50,588 bases of DNA, taken from positions 1-50,588 of the forward strand of contig JALORF010000010.1 in NCBI GenBank assembly GCA_025459195.1, read 5' to 3'. The position numbers and the translations under genes were made by a program. Positions 43,156-50,588 of this stretch are shown piece by piece. The DNA is from Beijerinckiaceae bacterium (GTDB lineage Bacteria; Pseudomonadota; Alphaproteobacteria; Rhizobiales; Beijerinckiaceae). How positions within the stretch are numbered: position 1 is the first letter of the stretch; the number at the start of each line of letters is the position of its first letter. Below the pieces are notes generated by a model. The model was not told the DNA's origin. It did not search any database and saw nothing but the letters and a program-made list of their open reading frames with translations.

Positions 43156-43289
43156 AAAAGCTGTCTGCGCGCTTTTCGGCAATCTCCCGTTCACCCTGCC
43201 GGCAAATGCCCGCGCCGGCCTTGCCCTCCGGCAACGGCATGGCAACCGGTTTGCGCGAGCCTGCGAGCCTCGAACGGGGAGGCACGACC

Positions 43290-43808
43290 TTGGCATTCTG
43301 GCGAAGCGAAGCAGCCGATCAGCGCGCCAGCAGCCCAGTGCTTGTGTGGTTCTCGGGCCTGTTCATCCTGGCCATTGCCGCCATGACGATGGACGCCACC
43401 CTGCGGGCCAACGGGTTCTACGGCACCCGCACGCTCGCCGTCGAAAAGGTTGTCGACAAGCGCATGGTCTATGCGCGGCGCAGCAGCACACCGATGATCT
43501 ATCTTGCGCATCGCGGCCAGCGGCTCGGCGCACGCGTCATGGCCGATGAATACGAGCGCATTGCCATTGGCGAGCGCCTCAAGGTCGTGATCGTGCCGGG
43601 CCGCTTCGGAAATCCGCATGTGTTCCTCGACCGGCCTGGCTTCAAGCATGATCCGCACAGCCGCATGGTCATGTTCGGGCTGATCATCGTCACGCATTTT
43701 GCAGCGCTGTTCGGCCTGTTCCACTGGTTTCTCGCCCGCGCCCGCCGCCGCTCATCGACCGCCAGCAACGGGCTGGAGGCACGGTTGCTCGGCCTGCGCC
43801 AGCCCTGA
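43290..43808 (+). CDS. Membrane protein with two helices and an outside domain
   Basis: This 172-residue protein has no family I can name with certainty. One helix (LVWFSGLFILAIAAMTM) near the N-terminus and one near the C-terminus (MVMFGLIIVTHFAALFGLF) enclose about 85 polar residues, an arrangement like that of DUF3592 proteins. A TTG at 43290 with GGGGAGG 6 bp before it is chosen as start. ATG codons at 43206 and 43239 are in frame without a ribosome site and would add a non-helical leader. It lies between the DUF808 gene and gltX, with 60 bp to the latter. Confidence 0.65.
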   Translation: MAFWRSEAADQRASSPVLVWFSGLFILAIAAMTMDATLRANGFYGTRTLAVEKVVDKRMVYARRSSTPMIYLAHRGQRLGARVMADEYERIAIGERLKVVIVPGRFGNPHVFLDRPGFKHDPHSRMVMFGLIIVTHFAALFGLFHWFLARARRRSSTASNGLEARLLGLRQP

Positions 43809-43868
43809 ACCGGTCTCGAACCGCGCCTCGCGGTTGCGCCTGACCGCCGCCTTCGCCATAAGCGGGGC

Positions 43869-45212
43869 ATGACACCGACCGTCCGCTTCGCCCCTTCACC
43901 CACCGGCCGCCTGCACATCGGCAATGCCAGGCCTGCGCTGTTCAACTGGCTGTTCGCGCTCAGCCATCAAGGGCGCTTCATCCTGCGCTATGACGACACC
44001 GACAAGGAGCGCTCCACCAGCGCCTTTGCCGAAGGCATCGCTGCCGATCTTGGCTGGCTGGGAATCGAGCCGCACGCGGTGTTTTCCCAGTCAGAGCGAT
44101 TCGCGCTCTATGACGCTGCGGCGGAAAAGCTGCGGGCCATGGGCCGGCTCTACGCCTGCTATGAGACGCCGGACGAACTCGACCGCCGCCGCAAGCGCCA
44201 GCTCGCGCGCGGCCTGCCGCCGATTTATGACCGCGCCGCATTGGCGCTCACGGCCGAGCAGAAGGCGGCTTTCGAGAGCGAGGGGCGCCGGCCACACTGG
44301 CGCTTCAGGCTCGAAGCGCGTGATGTCGCCTGGCATGACCTGGTGCGCGGGGCGACCCATGTCGATTGCGCCTCGCTCTCTGACCCGGTGCTGATCCGGG
44401 GTGACGGCACCTATCTCTACACCTTGCCATCGGTGGTCGACGACATCGACATGGCGATCAGCCATGTCATCCGCGGCGAGGATCATGTCACCAACACGGC
44501 GGTGCAGATCCAGATCTTCGAGGCTCTCGGCGGCGCGATCCCGGTGTTTGCGCACCACAACCTGCTGACCACTGCCAGCGGGGAGGGCCTGTCCAAGCGC
44601 CTCGGCCACCTGTCGCTCGCCTCCTTGCGCGAGAACGGCATCGAGCCGCTGGCCGTGGCGGCATTGGCCACGCTTGTCGGTTCGGCGGATGCGGTCCGCC
44701 CTGTGAACAGCCTTGCTGAACTGGCCGGGCTGGTCGATCTCGCCCATGTCAGCCGCGCGCCGGCCCGCTTCGACGAGATCGAACTCGATCACCTCAATGC
44801 CCGCACGCTTCACCAGATGAGCCATGCCAGCGCGGCTCCCCGGCTCGCAGCCATGGGCATCGCCCAGCGTGATGGCGAAGCGTTCTGGCTCGCGGTCAGG
44901 GGCAATCTTGGCCGCTTTGCCGAGGTCAAGGATTGGTGGGCCGTCGTCAACGGGCCTGTCACACCCCTGATCGAAGACAGCGCTTTCGCCGCTGCCGCGC
45001 TGGCCGCGCTGCCGGAAGGGGAGCCCGATGCCGGCACCTGGAAGCTCTGGACCGACGCGGTGAAGGCTGCCACGGGTGCCAAGGGGAAGGCGTTGTTCAT
45101 GCCGATCAGGCTGGCGCTGACCGGGCGCGAGCACGGCCCGGAACTGGCCCCGTTGCTGCCGCTGATCGGCCGCGCCCGGCTGGCCGCGCGCCTGGCCGGC
45201 CAGACCGCCTGA
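43869..45212 (+). CDS. gltX: Glutamyl-tRNA synthetase (second, GltX2-type)
   Basis: This 447-residue class I aminoacyl-tRNA synthetase attaches glutamate to tRNA. It has the HIGH-like motif in [15 protein letters not shown] (His16-Asn19) and the KMSKS-like motif GLSKR (240-244). Other marks are [17 protein letters not shown] and [37 protein letters not shown]. The protein is shorter than the usual 470-490 residues. Many alphaproteobacteria have two genes: one loads tRNA-Glu, the other tends to act on tRNA-Gln or is otherwise specialised. The HIGN-A-R form and length place this one with the second group, by recollection rather than by tree. The cysS gene lies 4.6 kb downstream. Confidence 0.9.
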   Translation: MTPTVRFAPSPTGRLHIGNARPALFNWLFALSHQGRFILRYDDTDKERSTSAFAEGIAADLGWLGIEPHAVFSQSERFALYDAAAEKLRAMGRLYACYETPDELDRRRKRQLARGLPPIYDRAALALTAEQKAAFESEGRRPHWRFRLEARDVAWHDLVRGATHVDCASLSDPVLIRGDGTYLYTLPSVVDDIDMAISHVIRGEDHVTNTAVQIQIFEALGGAIPVFAHHNLLTTASGEGLSKRLGHLSLASLRENGIEPLAVAALATLVGSADAVRPVNSLAELAGLVDLAHVSRAPARFDEIELDHLNARTLHQMSHASAAPRLAAMGIAQRDGEAFWLAVRGNLGRFAEVKDWWAVVNGPVTPLIEDSAFAAAALAALPEGEPDAGTWKLWTDAVKAATGAKGKALFMPIRLALTGREHGPELAPLLPLIGRARLAARLAGQTA

Positions 45213-45230
45213 GGGCCGGAATCACCGGCG

Positions 45231-46454
45231 CTATTGCAGCGAGGGCGGCGTCAGCGCCGGCGCGACGATGCGCACGGTGCGGGTTTCGCCCGCCGAATTG
45301 GTGACGGTGCGGCGTTCGCCCTGCGTGGCCGTCACCGTTCCGGAGCCCAGGCTTCTGGGCCCGATGCCTGAGGATTCCGTGCTCGCGGTCGGAGCGCTGC
45401 GCCCCGCCGCTTCCAGCGCCCGCGCCGCTGCCGCATCGGCGGCGATCTCTGCGGCTGGCGCTTGCGGGGCCACGTCTGCCTGTGCCTTGAGCTGCCGCTC
45501 GGCTTCGCGCCGGGTGCGCGGCGCTGTTCGCGCCCGTGACATCTCCTCGGCGCGCTGTTCCGTCACGATCACGTCGCCGCGCCGTCGGTCGAGCAGGCTT
45601 TCGGCATCCGCCAGCGCCTGTGCCCAGCTCTGCCCCTGCTTGCGGCAGGAACAGGAGGCATCGAACTGGCGCAGGTATTTTCCGGCATTGGCGAGGCTGC
45701 TGTAGCTGCCCCCGCCGCGCCGGGTGGCGTTCTCGATGTTGCCGTCGCCGCCCATGTACATCACTTCCGTCTCGGCAGCGGGGCACAGGGCCTGACACAT
45801 GTCGCTCTGGCTTTCGCGCCCGCCCGGACTGTTGGCCAGCGGGAAGAAGAACCCGTCGCAGGTGCGCACGCAGACCGGCCGCCCGGAACCCCAGCTTGGC
45901 GTGCGATCCTCCGGGAAGCCATCGAGCGGCTGGCCGTCGAGTTGCGGCATGCCCGGGGGAGGTGGCGGCAGGCGCTCGGGCACGCCGAACAGTGCCTCGA
46001 ACAGGGTGCGCGGCTGCTGCACGGGCGCGGGGGCGATGGGCTGGCTGCGGAAGACGCCGGCCCGGCAATTGTCGTCGATGGCCGCCATCAGCGCGCGCCG
46101 ACGGTTCTCATTCCCGGCACCGCCGCCAGCCTGCTGCTGGAGGCTGTTATACTGCGCGCGCAACTGGCCGATCTGGGCTCTCAACCCGCCGCATTGCGGA
46201 GGAGGAGCCTGGAACACCCAGGATCCGTCGCATTGCAGCGAGGCATAGGCCGCCTGCGCCCGGCCAAGCTGGGCTCCGACCTGCTGTGCGGCGCGGGCCG
46301 CTGCCGGCGAGCCACCGCCACCACCGCCACCACGATCAAGACGGGCCAGTTCGCCGCGCCAGGCATCGCATTGCGGCGACTGCGCATGGGTCAGCGACGG
46401 CGCGCCGACCAGGGCGGCAACCGCGATGACCAAGTGTCGAAACCGAAAACCCAT
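45231..46454 (-). CDS. DUF2865 secreted protein
   Basis: This 407-residue secreted protein is conserved in Hyphomicrobiales without known function. The signal peptide is FRHLVIAVAALVGAPSLTHA. A coiled-coil-like region with glycine and alanine runs follows. The DUF2865 core reads RPVCVRTCDGFFFPLANSPG, SDMCQALCPAAETEVMYM and FDASCSCRKQGQSWAQALAD. Cysteines are paired and probably form disulphides in the periplasm. The C-terminal 120 residues are alanine- and arginine-rich and low in complexity. ATG 46454 is chosen because the signal peptide starts there; the frame upstream is not signal-like. It is convergent with gltX, 18 bp away. Confidence 0.88.
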   Translation of the reverse strand: MGFRFRHLVIAVAALVGAPSLTHAQSPQCDAWRGELARLDRGGGGGGGSPAAARAAQQVGAQLGRAQAAYASLQCDGSWVFQAPPPQCGGLRAQIGQLRAQYNSLQQQAGGGAGNENRRRALMAAIDDNCRAGVFRSQPIAPAPVQQPRTLFEALFGVPERLPPPPPGMPQLDGQPLDGFPEDRTPSWGSGRPVCVRTCDGFFFPLANSPGGRESQSDMCQALCPAAETEVMYMGGDGNIENATRRGGGSYSSLANAGKYLRQFDASCSCRKQGQSWAQALADAESLLDRRRGDVIVTEQRAEEMSRARTAPRTRREAERQLKAQADVAPQAPAAEIAADAAAARALEAAGRSAPTASTESSGIGPRSLGSGTVTATQGERRTVTNSAGETRTVRIVAPALTPPSLQ

Positions 46455-46566
46455 GAAATTGCTCTGACCCGACCCCGGCGCGCCACCCCGCGAGGTTTGC
46501 GGGCGTATGGATAACAGAAGGTAAACAAGACGGAAGTATGTTTGTTGCGCGCCTGGCCTGAAACAC

Positions 46567-47064
46567 TCAATCGTCAACGCCGCTGAAACCGGCTGACAGC
46601 ACCCGCGCGCGCTCGGTCAGCGTTGACAGGACCCGGGTGAAGGTCTGCATTTCATGGGGTGGAATGTCGTCGGTCAGCCGCTTCTCGAAAGCCAGCGCCA
46701 GCAGCGCGACCTGATCGTAGATCCGGCGGCCCGGCGGGCTGAGTGACAGGAAGGCCTCGCGCCGGTCATCGCGGTTGGGTGTCTTCTGCACCAGCCCGCG
46801 CGTGACCAGTTCACTCACGGCGCGCGAGACCTTGGTCTTGTGCATGTGCGACAACTCGCCGACATCGCGCGCCGTCAGCCGCTCGAACTGCCCGAGCATC
46901 GCCATCACCCGCCATTCGGGGATGCCGATGCCGAAATGGTGGCCATAGATGCGGGCCAGCGCTCGACTCGCCAGCGTCGCCGCCACCACCAGCCGGTAGG
47001 GCAGGAAGCGTTCGAGCTTGAGGTCCTCTGCCGCCGGCGGGGCGGAAGGCTCCGGCAGGTCCAT
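46567..47064 (-). CDS. MarR family transcriptional regulator
   Basis: This 165-residue winged-helix regulator has the MarR core: LPYRLVVAATLASRALARIY, IPEWRVMAMLGQFERLTARD, then the recognition helix in HMHKTKVSRAVSELVTRGLV and the wing TPNRDDRREAFLSLSPPGRR. Such dimers bind palindromes and let go upon binding aromatic or other small ligands. It lies 22 bp after the TRAP receptor gene on the same strand, so it may control uptake of the receptor's ligand. The start at 47064 is preferred; the ATG at 47124 would overlap the receptor gene and add a tail without MarR features. Confidence 0.92.
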   Translation of the reverse strand: MDLPEPSAPPAAEDLKLERFLPYRLVVAATLASRALARIYGHHFGIGIPEWRVMAMLGQFERLTARDVGELSHMHKTKVSRAVSELVTRGLVQKTPNRDDRREAFLSLSPPGRRIYDQVALLALAFEKRLTDDIPPHEMQTFTRVLSTLTERARVLSAGFSGVDD

Positions 47065-47086
47065 CGGCGCGCAGCTTTTCTTGGCG

Positions 47087-48178
47087 TCAGCCGCGCCCGC
47101 GCGAGCGCGCCATGAAGCTGTCATAGGACAATTCGCCCACCTGCCACCACAGCAGGCTCTCGCCCCTGAACGCCGTCATCGACTCGAGTGTCTTCTTGAA
47201 GCCTTCGTTGCGGCCTGCCAGATCGGCATAATACTCGTTGGCAGCCTTCAGCGCCGCTTCCATGATCGGCTGCGGGAAAGCCCGCAACTCCGTCCCCGCC
47301 GCCACCAGCCGGCGCAGCGCCGGCGGATTGACCGCGTCATACTTGGCCAGCATCCAGTTGTTCGCCGCCTCGCAGGCATGATGCACCATGGCCTGATAGT
47401 GCTTCGGCAGCTTGGCCCACTCGCCCTGGTTGATCACCAGATGCAGCATGGCCCCGCCTTCCCACCAGCCCGGATAGTAATAGTATTTGGCGACGCGGTT
47501 GATGCCGAGCTTCTCGTCATCATAGGGGCCGACGAACTCGGCAGCATCGATCGTGCCGCGCTCCAGCGCCGGATAGACATCGCCCGCCGCCAGTTGCTGC
47601 GGCACCACGCCCAGCCGTGACAGCACCTGCCCGCCCATGCCGCCGATGCGGAACTTGAGGCCCTGCAGGTCGGCAGCGGTGTTCAGTTCCTTGCGGAAGA
47701 AGCCGCCCATCTGGCAACCGGAATTGCCGCACGGGATGGAGTAGGTGCTGAACTTCGCCAGCGCCTCGTTGATCAGCTTCTCGCCGCCGCCGAAATGCCA
47801 CCATGAGTGCTGCTGGCGCGAGTTGAGCCCGAACGGAACGCCGGTGCCGAAGCCCAGCACCGGGTCCTTGCCCACATAAAAGTAGGTCGGCGTGTGGGCG
47901 CACTCGACCGTGTTGTTGGCCACCGCATCCAGCGCCTGCAGGCCGGGCACGATCTCGCCGGCCGAGAAGGTCTGCACCTGGAATTTCCCATCCGTGGCCT
48001 CGGCCATATACTTCGCGAAGGTCTGGCAGGTGCCGAAGATCGTGTCGAGCGAGCGTGGAAAGCTCGAGGTCAGCCGCCACTTCACCTCGGGCATGGACTG
48101 GGCGATGGCCGGCGCGGCAATCGTGCCGGCTGCGGCCGTGGCGAGTGCTCCCGACTTCAGAAAATCACGACGCTTCAT
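47087..48178 (-). CDS. TRAP transporter receptor, TakP-like (DctP family)
   Basis: This 363-residue periplasmic receptor of a TRAP carboxylate transporter has a twin-arginine signal (MKRRDFLKSGALATAAAG). Residues 34-45 (KWRLTSSFPRSL) and the following stretch including AGEIVPGLQALDAVANNTVE, HTPTYFYVGKDPVLGFGTGV and FGLNSRQQHSWWHFGGG closely resemble the Rhodobacter alpha-keto acid receptor TakP. Its group binds pyruvate, 2-oxobutyrate or lactate. TRAP receptors need the DctQ and DctM membrane partners, which are not in this window, so it is an orphan here. GGGGAGG stands 7 bp before the ATG. It probably forms an operon with the MarR gene. Confidence 0.92.
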   Translation of the reverse strand: MKRRDFLKSGALATAAAGTIAAPAIAQSMPEVKWRLTSSFPRSLDTIFGTCQTFAKYMAEATDGKFQVQTFSAGEIVPGLQALDAVANNTVECAHTPTYFYVGKDPVLGFGTGVPFGLNSRQQHSWWHFGGGEKLINEALAKFSTYSIPCGNSGCQMGGFFRKELNTAADLQGLKFRIGGMGGQVLSRLGVVPQQLAAGDVYPALERGTIDAAEFVGPYDDEKLGINRVAKYYYYPGWWEGGAMLHLVINQGEWAKLPKHYQAMVHHACEAANNWMLAKYDAVNPPALRRLVAAGTELRAFPQPIMEAALKAANEYYADLAGRNEGFKKTLESMTAFRGESLLWWQVGELSYDSFMARSRGRG

Positions 48179-48350
48179 GGCAGTCCTCCCCTGTGTCCCG
48201 TGTCGCCTCTGGCGATGTCTTTTGCCGCGTTCCGTTGCGGGCGCTCGATCGGTGCAGCGTGGAGCCGCGTGCGCGGCACGTCAAGCGCCAACCGCCCTTC
48301 AAAACCGTCCGGCGAACCCCCATCTTGGCAAGTGGAAGAAGGACATGCCC

Positions 48351-48908
48351 ATGCAGACCCCAAGTGCCGCGACCCGCCAGACCGTGACCCGCACCATTCC
48401 CGGCCTCGCCGCTGCGCTGCTGTGTGCCACCATGGCCCTGGCGCCGGGTGCGGCCAGCGCCAATGACGATCCTGACCTGATCTTCAAGAAGTCCACCGTC
48501 TGGAAGATGCTGACGCCCGACGACAAGCTCGCTGTCTACGGCATCGACGATCCCGCCGTCGAGGGCGTGGCCTGCCACTACACCGTGCCCGAGCGCGGCG
48601 GCGTCGCTGGCATGTTCGGTGTTGCCGAGGAGGTGTCGGACATTTCGCTGGCCTGCCGCCAGATCGGTCCGATCCGCTTCAAGCAGCGCGTCGAGCAGGG
48701 CGAGGTCGTATTCCGCGAGCGCCGTTCGCTGATCTGGAAGCGCATGCAGATCGTGCGCGGCTGCGATGCCAAGCGCAACGTGCTGGTCTATCTGGTCTAT
48801 TCCGACAAGCTGATTGACGGTTCACCCAAGAACTCGACCTCGACCGTGCCGATCATGCCCTGGGGCACGGACGCCGCGCCGAAATGTTCGGACTGGGTGA
48901 GGGGCTGA
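48351..48908 (+). CDS. creA: CreA family protein
   Basis: This 185-residue precursor has a signal peptide (IPGLAAALLCATMALAPGAAS). The CreA domain reads FKKSTVWKMLTPDDKLAVYG, DDPAVEGVACHYTVPERGGV and EEVSDISLACRQIGPIRF, with three cysteines. The end PIMPWGTDAAPKC is typical. CreA is widespread in Gram-negative bacteria and has no proven role. AAGGA at 48339-48343 lies 7 bp before the ATG at 48351, so this is chosen rather than ATG 48345. It is divergent from the TRAP receptor gene with 172 bp between them. Confidence 0.93.
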   Translation: MQTPSAATRQTVTRTIPGLAAALLCATMALAPGAASANDDPDLIFKKSTVWKMLTPDDKLAVYGIDDPAVEGVACHYTVPERGGVAGMFGVAEEVSDISLACRQIGPIRFKQRVEQGEVVFRERRSLIWKRMQIVRGCDAKRNVLVYLVYSDKLIDGSPKNSTSTVPIMPWGTDAAPKCSDWVRG

Positions 48909-48942
48909 GCGGTGCCGGAGGGCGCAGCCCAGGTGGCAACGC

Positions 48943-49269
48943 TCATTCCGCGCAGGTGATCATCACCGGCGGCTCGCTGGCGGCTGCGCCAGCCCGGCCA
49001 GCGATGGAGCCGGTGATCTCGGTGGGCGAGACCAGCGCGTAGGACGCGGCCTTGGCAAAGCCCTTGGATTCGCACCAGGCATTGGCAACGATCTTGCCGC
49101 ATTCCCGGTTCTGGGCGATGCAATCGGCAATGCCGTAGCCATCCGATGGCGGCAGCAGGAACACGCTCTGGTCACTGGCCTTGCGCGGCGCCGCCGAGGG
49201 CACAACCGAGAACGACACCGCACCAGCGGCGATCAGCGCAAATCCCAGCGAGACAATGACGCGGCGCAT
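48943..49269 (-). CDS. Small secreted hypothetical protein
   Basis: This is a 108-residue precursor with a signal peptide (VIVSLGFALIAAGAVSFSVV). The mature part has a cysteine pattern, DCIAQNRECGKIVANAWCES, and KGFAKAASYALVSP. This DCI...CG..VANAWCESKGF arrangement recurs in rhizobial hypothetical proteins as I recall them, but I cannot name a family. It is convergent with creA, 34 bp away. The fifth cysteine (VMITCAE) is near the end, so two disulphides are likely in the periplasm. Confidence 0.72.
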   Translation of the reverse strand: MRRVIVSLGFALIAAGAVSFSVVPSAAPRKASDQSVFLLPPSDGYGIADCIAQNRECGKIVANAWCESKGFAKAASYALVSPTEITGSIAGRAGAAASEPPVMITCAE

Positions 49270-49842
49270 GGCGTGTCCGTTCGGTGATAAGAAAAAATCA
49301 ACCCTGAATGTGCGCGCCAGGGCTTAACAAACCATGAATCGGCACGCTGCTGCGTCTCCGATGCGGGCCTTCCAGCGCGGTTGCCAGCCTCAGGATGAGC
49401 GTGCCGCCAGCCTCTTCCTGATCTTGTCGACATCCTCTTCCTGCGCTTGTCGCCATCCTCATCCTGAGCTTGTCGAAGGACGAGGATGGCGCATCCACGA
49501 TCAGCCGCACCGGCCCTTTGTTCATCTCATCCTTCGACAGGCTCATCCTTCGACAAGCTCAGGATGAGGATTGTGGCAGATCACCCGGAAACGACGGCCA
49601 TAGGCGGCCCGGCCGACCTCGCGCCCTTGACCCGCGCGCCATGACGCGGCATGAAGGGCTCATGACGACGTCCGCACCCATCGCCATCGCGATCAGCATT
49701 ATTTGTCGCTAGCCCGACCGCTGGCTGGAACCGTCTCGTCTTCTGCAATCTCTCAAGATGACAAGCGCCCGGCCAGAAGGTCGGGCCGAACACGTCTCGC
49801 GCCCCCGTGTTCCTCTGATTGCACCCTGACGGACCTGATCTT
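49270..49842. other. Gene-free stretch before cysS, rich in repeats
   Basis: These 573 bp hold the repeat cluster at 49411-49571 and otherwise no frame I consider coding. The last 200 bp before cysS contain no T-box-like structure, no strong ribosome site and no clear promoter. Confidence 0.5.
49411..49571. repeat. Cluster of CATCCTGAGCTTGTCGAAGG repeats
   Basis: Three direct, decaying copies about 23 bp apart (TTCCTGATCTTGTCGACATC, TTCCTGCGCTTGTCGCCATC, ATCCTGAGCTTGTCGAAGGA) precede two inverted copies. A 26-bp perfect inverted repeat links about 49455-49480 with 49546-49571. The family is shared with 16539-16566. Confidence 0.85.
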
Positions 49843-50588
49843 ATGTCGACGATTCCGAAACTGAAACTCTACAACACCCTGTCCCGGACCAAGGAGCCGT
49901 TCGAGCCGCTCGATCCGGCCAATGTGCGCATGTATGTCTGCGGCCCGACGGTCTACGACTATGCCCATATCGGCAACGCGCGCCCGATGATCGTCTTCGA
50001 CGTGTTGTTCCGCCTGCTGCGGCACATCTACGGCGAGACCAGCGTCACCTATGCCCGCAACATCACGGACGTGGACGACAAGATCAACCAGCGCGCCTTT
50101 GATCGGTGGACACGGAAGCGCCCGCTGCTGGCCGAAATGCGCGACCTCACCGAAGGCACGGTGGCGCAGTTCAACAAGGACCTGAAGGCGCTGAACGTCC
50201 TCGATCCGACGCACACCCCGCGCGCCACCGATTTTGTGGCCAATGGCGAGCAGCCCATGGACATGGTGCGCATCATCGCCAAGCTGGTCGAGCGCGGCGT
50301 GGCCTATGCGGCGGAAGGCCATGTGCTGTTCTCGCCAACGGCGATGGACAAGCTGCCGGGCGCTCCGCGCTATGGCGCGCTCTCGCGCCGCAATCTCGAT
50401 GACATGCTGGCCGGCGCGCGCGTCGATGTCGCGCCCTACAAGCGCGATCCGATGGATTTCGTCCTGTGGAAGCCCTCCGATCCGGCCACCGAGCCGGGCT
50501 GGGACAGCCCCTGGGGCTTTGGCCGCCCCGGCTGGCACATCGAGTGCTCGGCCATGGCCGGCGCGCTGCTGGGCGAGACGTTCGACAT
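49843..50588 (+). CDS. cysS: Cysteinyl-tRNA synthetase, N-terminal part
   Basis: The gene runs off the right edge after 248 codons. The frame is unbroken over that distance. Marks are the zinc-site Cys33 in [18 protein letters not shown] with the HIGH-like HIGN (42-45), [13 protein letters not shown], the EGHVLF region and the second zinc-site WHIECSAMA (Trp231-Cys235). All residues expected in this half of the enzyme are present. A segment [18 protein letters not shown] differs from the usual ATDHIPEMIAII form, as in some alphaproteobacteria. The ATG at 49843 has only a weak ACGGAC before it. Confidence 0.95.
   Translation, partial: MSTIPKLKLYNTLSRTKEPFEPLDPANVRMYVCGPTVYDYAHIGNARPMIVFDVLFRLLRHIYGETSVTYARNITDVDDKINQRAFDRWTRKRPLLAEMRDLTEGTVAQFNKDLKALNVLDPTHTPRATDFVANGEQPMDMVRIIAKLVERGVAYAAEGHVLFSPTAMDKLPGAPRYGALSRRNLDDMLAGARVDVAPYKRDPMDFVLWKPSDPATEPGWDSPWGFGRPGWHIECSAMAGALLGETFD

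Noticed and set aside
49572-49842. Regulatory leader such as a T-box before cysS
   Set aside because: No specifier loop, antiterminator pair or terminator hairpin can be seen, and T-boxes are not expected in this group.
1-50588. Prophage, integrated element or insertion sequence
   Set aside because: No integrase, transposase, phage structural gene or terminal repeat pair with duplicated target was found. The single tRNA gene is not flanked by a duplicated 3' end.

Overview
The window looks like ordinary chromosome of a high-GC alphaproteobacterium, most likely of the order Hyphomicrobiales (Rhizobiales). This is inferred from gene content: a porin with the CxxxGxGFF...TCVRISG start typical of rhizobial porins, a DUF2865 protein, a plant-type glutathione reductase, a class II DAHP synthase, an Omp25/RopB-like barrel protein and a second glutamyl-tRNA synthetase. 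No integrase, transposase, phage gene, plasmid replication gene or CRISPR array was found.

Layout. 1-259 is the start of a porin gene leaving the window. 460-4435 is a urease cluster, ureD, a fused gamma/beta subunit gene, a HupE/UreJ-type nickel permease and ureC, without ureE, ureF or ureG. 4803-8604 holds a small secreted protein and a tightly packed minus-strand operon: sarcosine-oxidase-like flavoenzyme, EamA permease, MFS exporter. 9053-14397 carries a soluble chemoreceptor with a PilZ domain, moaA, a DUF971 protein and a HerA-type ATPase. 14511-16463 has an L,D-transpeptidase, tRNA-Val(CAC), a phosphoglycolate phosphatase and a short hypothetical protein.

16642-19799 is the most interesting metabolic locus. 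The isocitrate lyase gene is broken by an internal deletion that also shifts the frame, beside a divergent, intact RamB-type regulator. The region between them holds two dyads and a 7-bp microsatellite. 19859-21465 follows as a compact metal(loid) operon: an ArsR repressor with a C-terminal CC-x3-C cluster, an ArsP-like permease and a cysteine-rich 58-residue protein. The arsR start codon forms the last three bases of a perfect 9-bp inverted repeat. This small operon is my best candidate for something not fully described.

21577-34000 contains a cytochrome P450, a LysE exporter, a membrane protein, succinate-semialdehyde dehydrogenase, a 94-bp tandem repeat, an OpgC-like acyltransferase with a streptogramin-lyase-like propeller, an SGNH hydrolase, rpiA, a DUF2059 protein, glutathione reductase and a second EamA permease. 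33767-36902 is a tctCBA tripartite tricarboxylate transporter operon with three hairpin-forming repeats between tctC and tctB. 37234-50588 holds DAHP synthase, two envelope proteins, nadE, a DUF808 protein, gltX, DUF2865, a MarR regulator behind a TakP-like TRAP receptor, creA, and the start of cysS.

At least ten copies of a roughly 26-bp imperfect palindrome (GTCATCCCGG...CCGGGATGAC type) lie between genes. A second family (CATCCTGAGCTTGTCGAAGG type) occurs near 16.5 kb and 49.5 kb. All functional statements rest on reading the translated sequence and known family motifs; no database search was run.
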